Assembly (NCBI GenBank): GCA_029204225.1
Contig: CM055110.1
Location: 3,292,686 to 3,356,685 of the forward strand
From: Diphasiastrum complanatum
Lineage: Eukaryota > Streptophyta > Lycopodiopsida > Lycopodiales > Lycopodiaceae
DNA: 64,000 nt
Direction of reading: 5' to 3'
Part shown: piece after piece, positions 33,451-45,529 of the stretch
Layout of the letters: every line of letters begins with the position of its first letter
How positions within the stretch are numbered: position 1 is the stretch's first letter
Translations under genes and position numbers: made by a program
The notes under the pieces: generated by a model
Database searches by the model: none
What the model was told of the DNA's origin: nothing
Seen by the model: the letters and a program-made list of their open reading frames with translations, nothing else

Positions 33451-33597
33451 GGAGGGCTTCCAATCATGACTCCTGATTTTTTCCAGGCAAGTGTGTAGAT
33501 TATTCCTTGATGGGGATCCAATTGAGGTTCTTCTGGTAAAACAGCATAATTCAAATCAATTACTGGTAAGCACTATATAACAGACCAAAATTACGAA

Positions 33598-33603
33598 TTT
33601 TTA
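33598..33603 (-). terminator. Polyadenylation signal of the first GH28 gene
   Basis: AATAAA on the minus strand, about 130 bases after the stop codon. Plant signals are loose, so the call is tentative. Confidence 0.4.
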
Positions 33604-33732
33604 TTGCTGATAACAAAAAATTGATGGGGTAAACAAGCTTGCATGAGCAGATAAAGACTAGAAAAGCTTATTAAACTCATTGGCAGATATGGCATATACC
33701 TGTTATATACAGCATATAGCAAACTGGAAGAA

Positions 33733-36700
33733 CTATTCACGTCCTTTAAGCTCAGTACATGGCTCCGGGACTACATTGGTAGAGAAGCCTTGGACAGAAG
33801 AGCAATTCCAAATCAATTTGCCAGGAATGACATCAAGAGACACGTTGTTGAGGTAGATGCCTCTAATTGGAGCCTCAGGTAGGCCCTGCAGATTCCCAGC
33901 AAGTTTTATGTGGTGCCCAACTACATTCTTTATGCTAATGTTGTCGACAGCAGCAAAAGCAGTTGCGTTATAGTGATCATCAGGATGTTCGCCATATAAT
34001 TCCGTAAATTCAATAGCATTTTTCACGTTGTACATCACAACATTGGTGATATCAATGTTCCTTATGTACCCACCTCGGCCTGCTGCAGTCTTGAACCTGA
34101 TGCCTCTCTTGGCATTTAGAATTGTGAGATCCTCTACATAAACATTTTCAATTCCACCCGACATTTCACTTCCAAAGGCAATTCCAGAGCTACTACGTGT
34201 CTCTCCAACTATGCGTCGAATGACGATGTTTTGACTGGGACGGTTGAAGGTGATCCCATACTCATCCCATCCGCTTTTTATCGAAATGATATCGTCGCCA
34301 TTTCTAACATAACAATCTTGAATGCAGACATTTGATGACGAATCTGCAAATCAAAGGACACCAACATCATTTAAATACCTTAGCTTAAGAGATCTTTCCA
34401 GAGATTGACTTCCATGCTTTCATCTTTGTAAGTCATCAAACCTATGCTATTTTTTAAGTGAAAGCATAACATATCTAGGTGAATCTAGTTGTGCCAGAAA
34501 CAAACGGATATAACAAGTCTAAAATCTAAGTTCAGAACTGGAAGACCTAGAAGTTTGAAAATCAGTAATTGTAACAACTGCGTCACACCTGGATCAATTC
34601 CATCAGTGTTGGGCGAACTTAGAGGGGCCAGAACTGTCACATCCTTGATGAAAACATTACTGCAAAACAAAGTGGAATCACTCAGCTACATTAATACTTC
34701 AAGCATTCATTGTGTGAATACTGCTAAAGTCTTGTAACAGAATCTACGAGCCACCTAGTTCAAGAAATCCAATTAAAAGGCTGAAGGTTGGATCATTATC
34801 AGCAAACGCACAAGCTTTTCAGGGTTTGTACTATTGGAAACCCAATCTTAGCAATTTGACGTTGTTCATGAACTGAAATCATGTACTGAATCGAGTCATT
34901 TTTCCTCAATATTATGCGATCCTACTGTAGATGAAAAGATCGAAAATCCTTTCAAAGGAAATAGTAACACAAAGAGGAAGAGTTCAAGAGAGCTTTTCGA
35001 GATAAACATATTTGTTTGACTTTGACCTAAAAGTTATCCTAAGATAGCTCTCTCTTATTCCCAGAAAACATGTACACATATGCCCTGTCATGGCAATTGA
35101 TATTACACAATACAAGCTCTAGGTCTAGGGGGATTTACTGAAGCTCACTTTCCAATATGTAACAGCAGAAGCATACCTGCAGTACACTGGATGAACTGTC
35201 CAAAATGGTGAGTTCAAAAAGGTTATATTTGTCACAACAATGTTGGTAGAGTTGCTCAGTTCCAGCAAGTGTCCTCTTGTGTAGTCCAAAGTTTTATTTC
35301 GGAACAGAGCCCACCATACGGATCCTTGCCCATCCACGGTGCCATTCTGTCCTGCAAAATTCCAGAAAGCATAAACTTACAGATCATAACACTACGTGAT
35401 CTTTACCCAAAAATTGAAAGGAAATTGTGTTATGCCTAGGCTCCAAGACAGGCTGTGTAATAAGTGTAAACCAAGTATGACATATTTCACTGTGGCAAGT
35501 TGAGTACAGGTGGGCAAAAACGAAACTCTAATTAAAATAAAAGTCTAATTCCTGTTATCCTGATTGATTGTTTACCAGAGAAAGCTGCAATATTGTGATG
35601 AAGCAAAAAGTCTGCAGAGGTTCTAACAAATATGTCTCCTGCTTTGGATGAGAAAACCCATCAATGTACAAAGAGATGAAAGCAGATAGAAAGAGAATCA
35701 AAGAGTAATTAAGCTAAAAAGGTTTTGGCTTTTGTGGTGTCCTTGAGTCATAAAATCTGCTAAGCTATATCAGGGGGCAATAGGCCCAATACAGTGGCCT
35801 AGAACTTATCTGGAAAGCAAGATCAACAATTAAGGAGCTTCACATTTTTAACAAATAGTCACCATATATGCTGTCGAATTGTCTGAATCTTCCCTCAAGT
35901 TATCAGATTACCTGTAATGACAACGTCCACAAGGTTTTTTCCATTGATCAGGCTTATGTGTCTTGGTCCTGGTAGCTCCCTTCCTCGGCCATAGGATGGT
36001 AATGGAGCAATCAATGGCCATTCTGTTGGATCCTGCAGCAAAATTTCTAAAGCCATGACTTGATGAAACCGACATCCACATTCTTTCTCACAAGCATGGA
36101 GTCATTGAAACTAACTAAACGATGTACGAATAAATTTGTGTTGTGGGTTGGATGTGGATGTCGAGGTATGTGAAGTTCCGTATGAGCTTAAAGAGTGAAC
36201 GATGGAAATAGGAAAGAAGATTATGCGAGAACAGATGAAAAGCTAGACATATAAGTTGGGCCAATGTAAACTGCCACCTTCCACATCATTAATGAGCAGA
36301 TCAAGCACGTGCTTGTAAGAAAATGATAAGTAATGAAGCTGCAGCCATTGTACAATGATCGATACAGAAGAGAAAACAAGTGACTACAAAAGAGAAAGTA
36401 ATTCAGCAACTGTAACTTCCTCCAAACTGGGGAGGTTCTGGCACACATAAAGCAATACAAGAAACCTGAATGGAAACAAACTTCTAAGCGATGAGTCGAC
36501 CAAAGTGGAAAGTTTTCAAAACAACACGAGACTATATTCAGCATGACCATATAGTACAACAGTTCTAATCCACTACTATCATGCTCGTACAACTTGAACT
36601 TTACATATGGCAAGGAGAATCGGCCACACTTGGATGCGCAAAACCAAGGAAATGAAATAATTTGAATTGGCAGCTGTAATATTCTGAAATTGCATCACTT

Positions 36701-37320
36701 CAAAGCAGCCAGTTGCAAGGCAAAATATAGACCTCGGATATATTCATTAGAGGCATGTGAAACGAGATCATAAAACGGTGAATATGAGGTAATTGGATGC
36801 AGAGAACTTCGGCTTCCAGGATCAATTGGTTTTGAAGCTGAATTTTTTTTAAATAGTTCAAAAAGAAGCATAAAGTGCTACTTGACACAAAAGCGGCAAG
36901 GATCCTTCTGACTACCAAGACTCAGAAATTTACCTGAGATCCAAGTATTACCGCACCTTCCTCCAAGTATAAAGTGAAATGACTCGTGATGTTGAAGCTT
37001 CCAGTTAGCCATTTTCCTTTGGGAATGCGCAAAGTGGAGCCTCCTCGATCAGAATAGAAGCTGAGATTAGAGATGGCATTATGAAATGAGTCCGTATTCA
37101 GTGTTGTGCCATCACCAATTGCTCCAAAATCTGTGATGCAAGCACTATGGACCCTTGGTGTCACTGCTGGTATTTCTGCACAAGTGCCTTTGTCCAGCAC
37201 TGATTGATCGAGCTTGCCGTGGCCAAACCATCCAGTATCCTCTCCATGATTCAATTGGACTCCCTGTCTCCAAACGAAGATGCAACTCAGAAAGAGTACC
37301 AGCTGGAGGCGGTGTACCAT
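33733..37320 (-). CDS. GH28 polygalacturonase-like protein, 5 exons, 454 aa (copy 1)
   Basis: Minus-strand exons in coding order: 37320-36934, 36032-35912, 35351-35177, 34659-34589, 34343-33733. All have GT..AG, and 1365 bases give 454 aa plus TAG. Residues 1-22 are a secretion signal, so it acts in the cell wall on pectin-type polymers. ITDFGAIGDG is at 62-71, NTDGID at 245-250 and the GDD pair at 267-269; these supply the catalytic Asp residues of GH28. The third family motif, usually GHG, reads SSGIAFGSE (303-311) with no His. The RIK motif reads RFK (334-336). FGSEMSGGI and GWDEYGI are typical of the plant subgroup annotated as probable polygalacturonase, in which the His is commonly absent. 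Its exact activity is therefore uncertain. All exons are open and substitution patterns look constrained, so the gene is probably functional. A paralogue lies at 59850. Confidence 0.93.
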
Positions 37321-38440
37321 GGCAGTGCAGCACGAGTTAACAATTTTCCTTCAAAAGATGTATCTACTCACTTTAAGTCTTCTTCAGTTCTCTAAGAGCA
37401 GGTCATTTCTTCAGGGAGCAAGTCTTTCCTCCAGAAGCAAGTCCTTCATAGGTATTTCAAGTCCCTTAAAAGCCGAACAATCAATGGCACTGTTTCTGCT
37501 TTAAGGTGCTCGTGTACACGGATCTCTAAAAGATCAAAGCAAGCCTGAAGCTTTAAACAAAGCTCTATACATGGCAAGAACAATCAACGGCACGGTATTG
37601 ATCATAAGGTGCTGCTGTGCATGGCTCTCTAAAAGATCAAAGCGAGATTGAAGCTTACAGCTGGAACTAAGAAACAAAGCTTCATTCCGGCAAGCTGAAG
37701 TGCTGCAGTCTAGCAGACGTGTCTCACTGTCAAGGCATTGAAAACATGAACAGTCAATGGCACTTTATTGATTCTAAGATCTATTGTGCATGGTTCTATA
37801 ATAAGCTTTTCAGTACGAAGTTTCATGCAGGCAAGCCGGAGTGCTGGAGTCTCAAGACAATCAAAAGATGAACAATCAGTGGCGCGGTATTGATTCTAAG
37901 GTTCCCTTGTGCATGGGGAACAGAAAATCAAAGCAAGTTTGACGCTTTTCAGCTTAAAGCTTTATGCATAGCAAGTTGGAGTGCCGCAGTCTAGCACAGG
38001 TGCTATTGTGCTTGCTTCTATAGAAGATCAAACCAAGCTAGAAGATTTTCAGCTGCAATTAAACATCAAACCTTTTAGCACCAAGCTTGAAGCTTTTCAG
38101 GTGGATTCAGAGAACAAAATTCTATGCTTGGCATGCTGGAGTGCTGCAGTCTACATGAGGCAAGGACAGGCAAGGGATGGCATGAAAGGAGTCACTGTTG
38201 CATGCAGATGAAGCTGAAAAAGAAAGAATAAAGTGCCATAGACTCTATCTGTGATACAATTAATGCAGACTAGGGTCAAAATTGAGCAAGCATAGCTTGT
38301 GTGAAGTGTTTGAAAGGGGTAGGGGAGGATCAGACAGGTCTCCCTCCATCAGGAAAACATCAAAATGTCTTAGTAACTGCCCACATCAAAATCTCTAGAT
38401 TCCTAGTAGCTGCCCACATCAAAATCTCTGAGAATGAGAG
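37321..38440 (-). repeat. Upstream region of GH28 copy 1 with tandem units shared with copy 2
   Basis: On the plus strand, GTGCTGCAGTCTAGCA-like words fall at about 37698, 37837, 37978 and 38138. Each is accompanied by CAATCA.TGGC and GATCAAAGC..G words, marking about five diverged units of roughly 140-180 bp. The same units occur in inverse orientation upstream of GH28 copy 2 (58983-59715). Similarity reaches AGGGGTAGGGGAGGATC at about 38316. A short duplication (CTGCCCACATCAAAATCTCT, about 38380 and 38412) ends the region. Confidence 0.8.
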
Positions 38441-38769
38441 AGAAAGAAAACCAAGTCTACAATAGATGACATAAGGCAGTTAGGCCTATTTTTCAAATGC
38501 CTACTTTGCCTTTGAAAAGAGAAAAACCCATCAGCACAGTGTCAAATTGAAAGGTCGAATTTCATAAGAGGTTCAAAATTCAATTGGGTTTGTTCTAGAA
38601 TTCGAACAAGATATTATGTTTAGAAAGGTTGTAATAAACATGTATTTTCATTTTGAAGAGTACCTTTGAAATATGGATGTCATACATGAAAGTTATAATT
38701 AAAAGAACCCTTCAATATGAAAGGCTGTGAAATTCCATTGGGGCATTAGCATGTGAATAGGGGAGAATT

Positions 38770-38890
38770 TTCATGGCACCACATGCTTGACGCCGCGAGT
38801 CAAACACCACCAAACGAAGGAATAGCGGAAGAAGTTTCGTGGCACCACATGTTTGACACCACGTGTCAAACACCAATAAGCGAAGGAAAG
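38770..38890 (+). repeat. 66-bp tandem duplication with a TTGAC...GTCAA palindrome
   Basis: TGGCACCACATG starts at 38774 and 38840. Each copy has an inverted repeat, TTGACGCCGCGAGTCAA in the first and TTGACACCACGTGTCAA in the second. The second contains ACGTG by chance or otherwise. Confidence 0.8.
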
Positions 38891-39937
38891 AGACGCATGA
38901 GTGCATCATACATGTAGAAGCTCGAGATTTTAGTAGCATTTGATTTTTTCAATTTATTTTGTCTTAGATGTTTATTATTATTATTATGATTATTATATTA
39001 TATTACTATATTTTTGCCGCATACCCTAAATCATATAATGAAATATGAGCTCATGTTGCTTAGGTCCCAACACGTGTTCCATTCCATACTTGCATTTTGA
39101 TTTCTTAGCTTTGTCGTGGTAGCAGTAAGTTATTGTGACGATTTGCTAAAAGTCGAGTAATCACTCCTAGGTGAGTTTGAGCATTACAAACAAAAAAAAA
39201 AATCTTATTTATTTAAAAAAAAATGCAATATTTGTTTTTGTTTTTCAAGGATTTAAATGCCCTACAAAATGCAAAGGTTCTCATGATGTATCAATCATCC
39301 TGTTTAATTATGTATGTTGGAACCTAAAGTTAATGTGAGAATATAACATGGGGGTTCCATTGCATAATTGCATGTATTATTTTATCAATGTATGTCTAAC
39401 TTAATGTTCATGTGGCACTCTTTATGCAAATCCCAAAAAACGTTGTTTTCATAATTTTAAAAGTTAGGCTTACCATTGTGCATTCAAATGACATGTCCAA
39501 CAAGAGCCAAAGATTCATCAATTTGCCAATTAGAGCACATCTACATCCTTTACCTCCAAAGATAAAGTCAACATAGGTAAGGGGGTCCCCATTGCCCTTA
39601 CCTTCACATTCGAGCTCTCAACCCCTCAGGAGTTGAACAAGTATGCAAATTTTGAGAAAATTAGCTCACAAGTCTAGGATAGTGCTAGATGGGTTTTGAC
39701 ATTTTGCAAGTTTTAGGAGTTTCTTCATGATCCAACAAAATAGTAGCACATGTTGTGCTATTGTTTTTATGCCACTACATGATTTTTAATGAACAGGAAT
39801 TGTGATTCGATACATAGTTAAAAATTTGACTATCCATCAAATTTTAAAAAATCAGGTAATGGCATAACACCATGTGCCAACTTTATGTTGAGTCATGGAG
39901 AAAAATTTAAAAAAAACTTGCAAAAGATTTATTTGCA

Positions 39938-40003
39938 AAATGCCAAGGCCCCTGCTAGACACATATTGCAAAATGCCAAGGCCCTTGCTAGACACATATT
40001 GAA
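39938..40003 (+). repeat. 33-bp tandem duplication
   Basis: AAATGCCAAGGCCC and GCTAGACACATATTG are repeated at 33-base spacing (39941 and 39974). Confidence 0.85.
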
Positions 40004-40529
40004 ATTTTGGATACCAACAATGTCCAGGTAATATGATTCTTAAAAACAGCTTGATACCAATTATTACATTTTGAATGGTAGCTAACTAACAATATAAGCA
40101 TGATTTAAGAGTGGCAGACATGTATCAACCAAACTAGTATTGCAAGGGCTATTATGCTAGCCGCGCTTTAAGTACATGGTAATTCAACCCACAAATGAAA
40201 CTTATCGTGATCCATGATATACAAAGAATGTCATTCATAACACCAAACTAGCAACAGAACCGAGAATGTGTTAGAGGAAAATTACTCAAAACCATAAATA
40301 TCAAGCTACATCGGCTTTTAGAAAATGTGTGCCAATTTAAGATATTTGTTTTTTTACTTAACAAATGCTAAAAATATATAGTCATTTTTCTAAAACCATT
40401 ATAGTCGGATTGGTATATTAAATTATTGATCATGAATGTGAAGCAATTTCTAAACTATGAGATAAAAGATATAAAACCTAGAATCAAGTATTATGGGAAC
40501 GAAGCATGAATTCTTTTGTTAATTTTTTT

Positions 40530-41115
40530 TACTCTTTGGATCTTACTACAGTTTCATATATGGGACTATATTGTTGTGAATTTTACATTCAATTTTCAGC
40601 CTTTCTACTCTTAAATATCCTATATGATTATAGAAACATGCCTAATAAAAAAAAATTGAATTTGGAAATCTATAGAGATAGATATGTGCATCCAAAGTTA
40701 CCCTTTTAAGTGTTGATAAAAATCACCAAAACTGGAAATATCATATATGAGTGTATAATACCATGATTTTGACAATATTTTTTTGGTTTGTCTCCTTTAA
40801 AAAGCATTATATGACCATAGAAACGTGACTCTCAAATTTTTTCAATTTGGAATTATGTAGAGATAGATATGTGCATCTAAAGCTACCCATGTCAAGTGCT
40901 GAAAAGTATTGAAATTCAGTGAAGGGTGCTAGAAAGTTTCATCTCTTTTGGAGGTGCTTTTTACAACCCTTTGTTTGGCTGTCTACTTTCAAAAATCCTT
41001 TATGACAATAGAGACATGTCCACAGAAAAAAAATCAAATTTGGAGTCCTATAGAAATATATACGTGCACCTAAAGTTACCCATGTGAAGTGCTGAAAAGT
41101 GGTAAAAATTGAAAT
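40530..41115 (+). repeat. ~190-bp tandem repeat, three diverged copies
   Basis: ATATGTGCAT..AAAGTTACCC marks each copy (about 40683, 40868, 41061; spacing 185 and 193). Each copy also has ATAGAAACATG or a variant and an A-run before TTGAATTTGGA. AT-rich and non-coding. Confidence 0.78.
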
Positions 41116-41389
41116 TTTTTGGGGGCAAATTGCCATCAATTGAGAGAGAAAAAATTTAAGTCTTTCAATAACACAATGAAGAGTCAAGTCTACTTCTACA
41201 TACAATTGAAAGATTGAAATTTCAATCATTTGATGACATGTTATGTATCGTCAAGTGACCAAGGATTTTATGCGCACTTTTGTGCACATGCGCACAAAAA
41301 TGTGCTGAAAACAACTCTAGTGTTAAGATATGTTTTACTTAAATCTTTTTTTAAATTTTAGTTTTTTATTATTTAATTATTGAAATACT

Positions 41390-42431
41390 GGTTTGATGTC
41401 GCACATTTTGAAATGCTTCAAAATCTCATTCACGTACTTTGTCTATGTTTGTGTGATGCTATTGCAACCTTGCCATACTTCCACTCCCAAACAATAGTGC
41501 ATCAAACCAAGATCAGTCATATCAAAACTAGAGGATAAGTCTTTCTTGATTGCACCAATCAACTCATCATCATTTTCTGTGATTATGAGGTCATCTATGT
41601 ACAGCATAATCAGTGTGATACTAGACTCACGAGCAAAGTAGTAAAGATTGAAATCTGAAGAAGTGCGTATTAAACCTCTAGAAAGGAGATGCTCATCAAA
41701 GTGGTATACCAAGCACGTGGTGCTTGTTTCAATCCGTACAAGGCTTTCTTCAGCTTGCACACTTTGTCTTCCATGCCATGTGTCACAAAGCCACTAGGTT
41801 GCTCCATGTACACTTCTTCTTCAAGTTTACCATTCAGGAATGCAGACTTTACGTCCATCTGATGCAGATTCCATCCAAATAGTGCCGCCAAAGCAATCAC
41901 CATGCGAAGTGTATTTCACTTGGCCACAGGAGCGAAGGTCTCTTCATAGTCAATGCCCTTACTTTGTGCATAGCCTTTCACTACAAGCCTTGCTTTGTGT
42001 TTTGCAATAGTTCCATCGGCATTGTACTTTATCCTGTATACCCATTTGTTGCCAATGGGTCTTTTGCCCTTTGGAAGATCCACTATCTCCCATGTGTCAT
42101 GGTGTTTGATGGAATCAATCTCCTCCTGCATTGCATTTTGCCATATCTCATGATTTTTGGCCTCCTCAAAGCAAGAGGGTTTAGTAAATGAAATAATGTC
42201 ACTCATAAGTGCAAGATTTACCTGAAACTTGTCAGGTTCTTTGCTCTCTCGTGTGGAATGCTGCAACTCTCCCTCCTTGCTAGGTTCGGCAATTTCCCCT
42301 TCCTTGTCACTCATGAGTTTAGTATACCATCTGGGCAACTTACGTTGAGGTGATCTGCTACGAGGTGAATACAAATCCCGTGGTGCATCTTGCTCCTTCC
42401 TTTTATCACCTGCTACCTCAGTCTTTTCCAA
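41390..42431 (-). pseudogene. copia-3 reverse transcriptase, broken
   Basis: 42431-41916: HDTWEIVDLPKGKRPIGNKW, KARLVVKGYAQSKGIDYEET, FAPVAK then TGA. 41903-41670: QMDVKSAFLNGKLEEEVYME and KALYGLKQAPRAWY. After a frameshift, 41760-41443 has LIMLYIDDLIITENDDELI, the active-site YxDD box. The region then breaks off. Confidence 0.87.
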
Positions 42432-42659
42432 TCCAATAGATTTGTTTCTTACTCTCCATCTCGTCTCTATGGTGGGAGAAGTACCACGTCCCTCATCATC
42501 ATCATGATGATCTTCCTATGGTGGTAGAGATATTTCATCCTCTTTGAGAATCTTGCATAGTTCATCATTATTCTTTTCTTCATCCCCAAATCTATGGATT
42601 TCATCAAAAAAGACATCACAACTTATGTTCACACGTAGCCCCTCTGGATCATAACATCT

Positions 42660-43262
42660 ATATCCATTGGTTTGTTCATCATGTAAAAATGCACTTCAAG
42701 GCCTTTACCTGTATTTTGGCTCTCTCGCTCTTAGGTATGTGAACATACACTCGACATCCAAATACCCACAACCCATCCATCTTAGGCTTCTTACCAATGA
42801 ATGCCTCCTCGGGTGTGCGATTATGTACAGCAACTGTAGGGCTTCTATTTTGTAAGAACACAACAGTTTTGACAGCTTCTCCCCATAAAAAATCAGTAAC
42901 TCCCATATGTGTCATCATTGCCCTAGCTGCTCCGACAATGGTACGATTCTTTCTTTCAGCTACCCCATTTTGTTGAGGTGTATCAACTTGCGCAAACTCT
43001 TGTTTAATGCCATGCTCCTTGCAAAAGTGGAACGATACTTACCACCACGATCTGCCCTGAGTACCTTGATCTTTGCACCTGACTGATTTTCAACCAATGC
43101 TTTGAAGCTTTTGAAGCATCCAAATGTGTCAGACTTCTGCTTAACGGTGTAGATCCAAGTCTTCCATGAGTAATCATCAATGAAGGTTAGCAAATAAAAT
43201 GCTTTACCAATAGACATTACCTTCATTGGCCCACATAGGTCAGAGTGTATCAACTCAAGCAC
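42660..43262 (-). pseudogene. copia-3 integrase core, frameshifted
   Basis: LELIHSDLCGPMKV and FIDDYSWKTW carry the first catalytic Asp. VLRADRGGKYRSTF carries the second, reading ADRG where SDNG/TDNG is usual. A frameshift near 43020 moves to the frame with the NGVAERKNRTI Glu motif and the tail WGEAVKTVVFLQNRSP and VFGCRVYVHIPKSERAK (42679-42918). Confidence 0.85.
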
Positions 43263-44354
43263 TCATTTTTCCCTTGTTGCTCCTTCTTTGTTGAACTTCT
43301 TCCTGTGTAACTTGCCTAGCATGCACTCCTTGCAAATGGACTCCTCCTTGTCATCTAAACTAGGTAGTCCTATTACCATCTTGAGCTTACGAAATAGCCT
43401 CAAGCTTTTGAAGTTCAAATGTCCCATACGTCTATGCCATAAATCACTTTGTGATATAGATGTAGATGCTAACACATTCCACTTCGTAACAACAGCATTT
43501 AACTTGTACAAACCACAAGTTTTATCCCTAAATCCATCAACAATCACCTTGAAACCCCGTTTCACATCCTTTATCTGGCATTTTTTGTCGTTGAACTCCA
43601 CCTTCAACTTATGATCTGTCATTGTACCAACAGATAAAAGACTCTTCTGAAGGCCAAGAACATACAACACATTTTCAATTACCTTCACATGTCCATCAGG
43701 AAATTGAATAGGCACTGCACCAACTCCATGAATTTGGCACTCGTCGTCGTTCGCCTGCTCAACTCTATCTCCGTCATCAGTAAGCTCCAGGTTTTTGAAC
43801 CATGATTTGCTGCCAGTCATGTGTCTCGTTGCTCCTGAGTCCACGTACCAATGTGTATGATCAATGGAATGTTGCGATGCTAATGCTGTCGCAAATGCCA
43901 TGCCTTGATCTTTGTTATCGCTATCATTCTCTTCTTCAACAAAATTGGTCAACTGCTTCACTTTGCCCCTCTTGATATCCACCTTCTTTTTGCGACAATC
44001 TCTTGCCCAATGTCCAGGCTTTTGGCAATAGAAATTGTTGCCCTTCTTCTTCTTGCCTGATGTGGATCCTTGATTGTCATCCTCCACATTCGACTTCTTG
44101 GTTTGCATTTTGTATTTATTCTTCCCTTTGGCTAGCATTGCTTGATCTTCTGATGTGGGAAGTCGAGTTTTTACCACTTCATGCCTTTGTTCCTCTTGTA
44201 GGATGATGCCATGAAGATTTTCAAATGTTGGTAGTCTCTCCCTTGAAGCAATGCCACTTGCAAACATTTGGAAATTTTTAAGTAGGCCATTTATAGCTGT
44301 GAGAACCAGCTCAACATCTCTTATTAAAATGTCAAAATAGTTGACAATTTTCAC
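43263..44354 (-). pseudogene. copia-3 gag (partial), protease and pre-integrase ORF, 363 codons
   Basis: The longest uninterrupted open frame among the retrotransposon remnants. Gag: VELVLTAINGLLKNFQMF and ILQEEQRHEV. The zinc knuckle reads NNFYCQKPGHWARDC, so the first Cys of CCHC is replaced by Asn. Protease: THWYVDSGATRHMTGSKSWF, with the DSG active site intact. Pre-integrase finger: LWHRRMGHLNFKSL, then CKECMLGKLHR. The frame ends at a TGA at 43263 directly before integrase (VLELIHSDLCGPMKV). Confidence 0.88.
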
Positions 44355-44590
44355 ACTCCCTCTTCAACCAGGTTTAGCATAGATTTGGATAGTAAACCAA
44401 GTGATGTTCTATGCTTCATAAACAAGTCTTATTCCAATGCTTTGGTGAAGATACCAACCACACATTCCCTTGAAGAAACATGTTGAAGCTCCACTTCCTT
44501 TGCCGTGACTTGTTCTCTCACAAAGTGATATGCCACCTCAATGTGCTTGCTCCTTGCATAAAAGATAGGATTTTTGTCATGTGTTGCATG
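44345..44590 (-). pseudogene. copia RNase H tail with polypurine tract
   Basis: On the minus strand RSKHIEVAYHFVREQVTAKE, LQHVSSRECVVGIFTKALE, a stop, and NLVEEGV lead to GAAGAGGGAGTG, the polypurine tract that normally precedes the 3' LTR. Here it is followed within about 15 bases by gag codons of copia-3 instead of an LTR. Confidence 0.8.
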
Positions 44591-45500
44591 TACTTTTATC
44601 TATTTTCTTGATTTTAGCCTTCTTTTCATAGTTTCTTGCATTTCAATTGTAATTTGATGCTCATGAATGGATTAGATGTTTTAATGCTACGTTTGGCACA
44701 TGATAATTTTGGTATTAGAGCATTAGATCCTTTCCCCATCAGATTTGGTGGTCTTCCTTAAGTTTTGGTAGTTCTTTCTTGACTAGTTTCTTGTTTTTCA
44801 ATTTTCAAAATGCTTTGATTCATTTTTTGACCAAGTAATCTTCATTTTTTGTGTAGTTTCTTGTGTTAGATTAGTAGATCTCTCTCTTACTAAAGGTAGT
44901 AAACTTTTCTGATGTGGAGCTATAATGACCAAGTTATGGCCATTTTAGTGATTTCTTTCCAATTTTAGTTAGTTATAATTTGTGCAATCTGTTTGTTGGA
45001 GAGAGGGAGAGTAGTGAGAGTTGAGAAATGTGTCGTATATTAGAAACAAAAAATTTAGCTCAGAGGGGTAAGACGAACATGAACGAGAAACAAAACACGA
45101 ACAAGAAACGAACTCAAACAGACAGTATTCGTGCACAGCAAAACGAGCTACACGATTCTCTCCAAAAGCATGACTACGCCTATCAGAACGAACAGAACGT
45201 TAGTGATGGAAATCACAGTCATGTTTTATTACATAGCCAAACATTAATAAACGAAGCGCTAGAAGAATAATTTGTCTTGAATAGCTAGACAAATTATGTG
45301 TCGCGAATGATTCACGAAGAGCTAGACAGTGCTTGACTGATAATTAGTCACGAAACATTCACGAAAGACAAGACTAAATGTTAGTCGTCTATTACCAAAA
45401 AGAGCAACTAAAAAGATCAGACAAAATGAATAATAAGCATAGCAATATTAACACAAATCTGAACGCAGAACAAAGAACTATATCAGATTAAGTATTTCAA
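44591..45500. other. Unassigned AT-rich stretch
   Basis: No supported gene. An open frame at 45028-45270 is A-rich and Asn/Gln/Lys-rich, without a domain. 45280-45480 has CACGAA-type words repeated. Confidence 0.5.
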
Positions 45501-45529
45501 GTATACATGTCAATAATGCAGTCGAGCAC

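Larger units (their letters stand above)
31225..33597. other. Intergenic region between the transporter and the first GH28 gene
   Basis: It starts with the transporter's 3' UTR. It holds an 81-bp duplication and a ~117-bp array, listed separately. 31333-31429 resembles 39165-39300 (CTAGGTGAGTTT, GAGCATTA, CAAAGGTTCTCATG), so it is part of a dispersed repeat. No supported gene in 31600-32900. Confidence 0.6.
38441..41379. other. Intergenic region with small tandem duplications
   Basis: No supported gene. It contains a 66-bp duplication (38774/38840), a dispersed repeat (39165-39300), a 33-bp duplication (39941/39974) and a ~190-bp triplicate array (40530-41115). Confidence 0.6.
41380..44354 (-). 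mobile_element. Ty1/copia remnant (copia-3), gag to RT, no LTRs
   Basis: Coding order on the minus strand: partial gag, protease, integrase, RT, then truncation just after the RT active site (VNEILKHFKMCDI at about 41400-41440). The gag N-terminus and both LTRs are missing. On the right it is joined directly to an RNase H tail of the same orientation (44345-44590). The family is distinct from copia-1 and copia-2. Confidence 0.88.

Noticed and set aside
38860-38872. ACGTG within a palindrome as a G-box of a host promoter
   Set aside because: It is in the second copy of a 66-bp duplication with no gene start nearby; the first copy reads CGCGAG at the same place.
45028-45270. 80-codon plus-strand open frame
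   Set aside because: Asn/Gln/Lys-rich low complexity, no family resemblance, no splice or promoter context.
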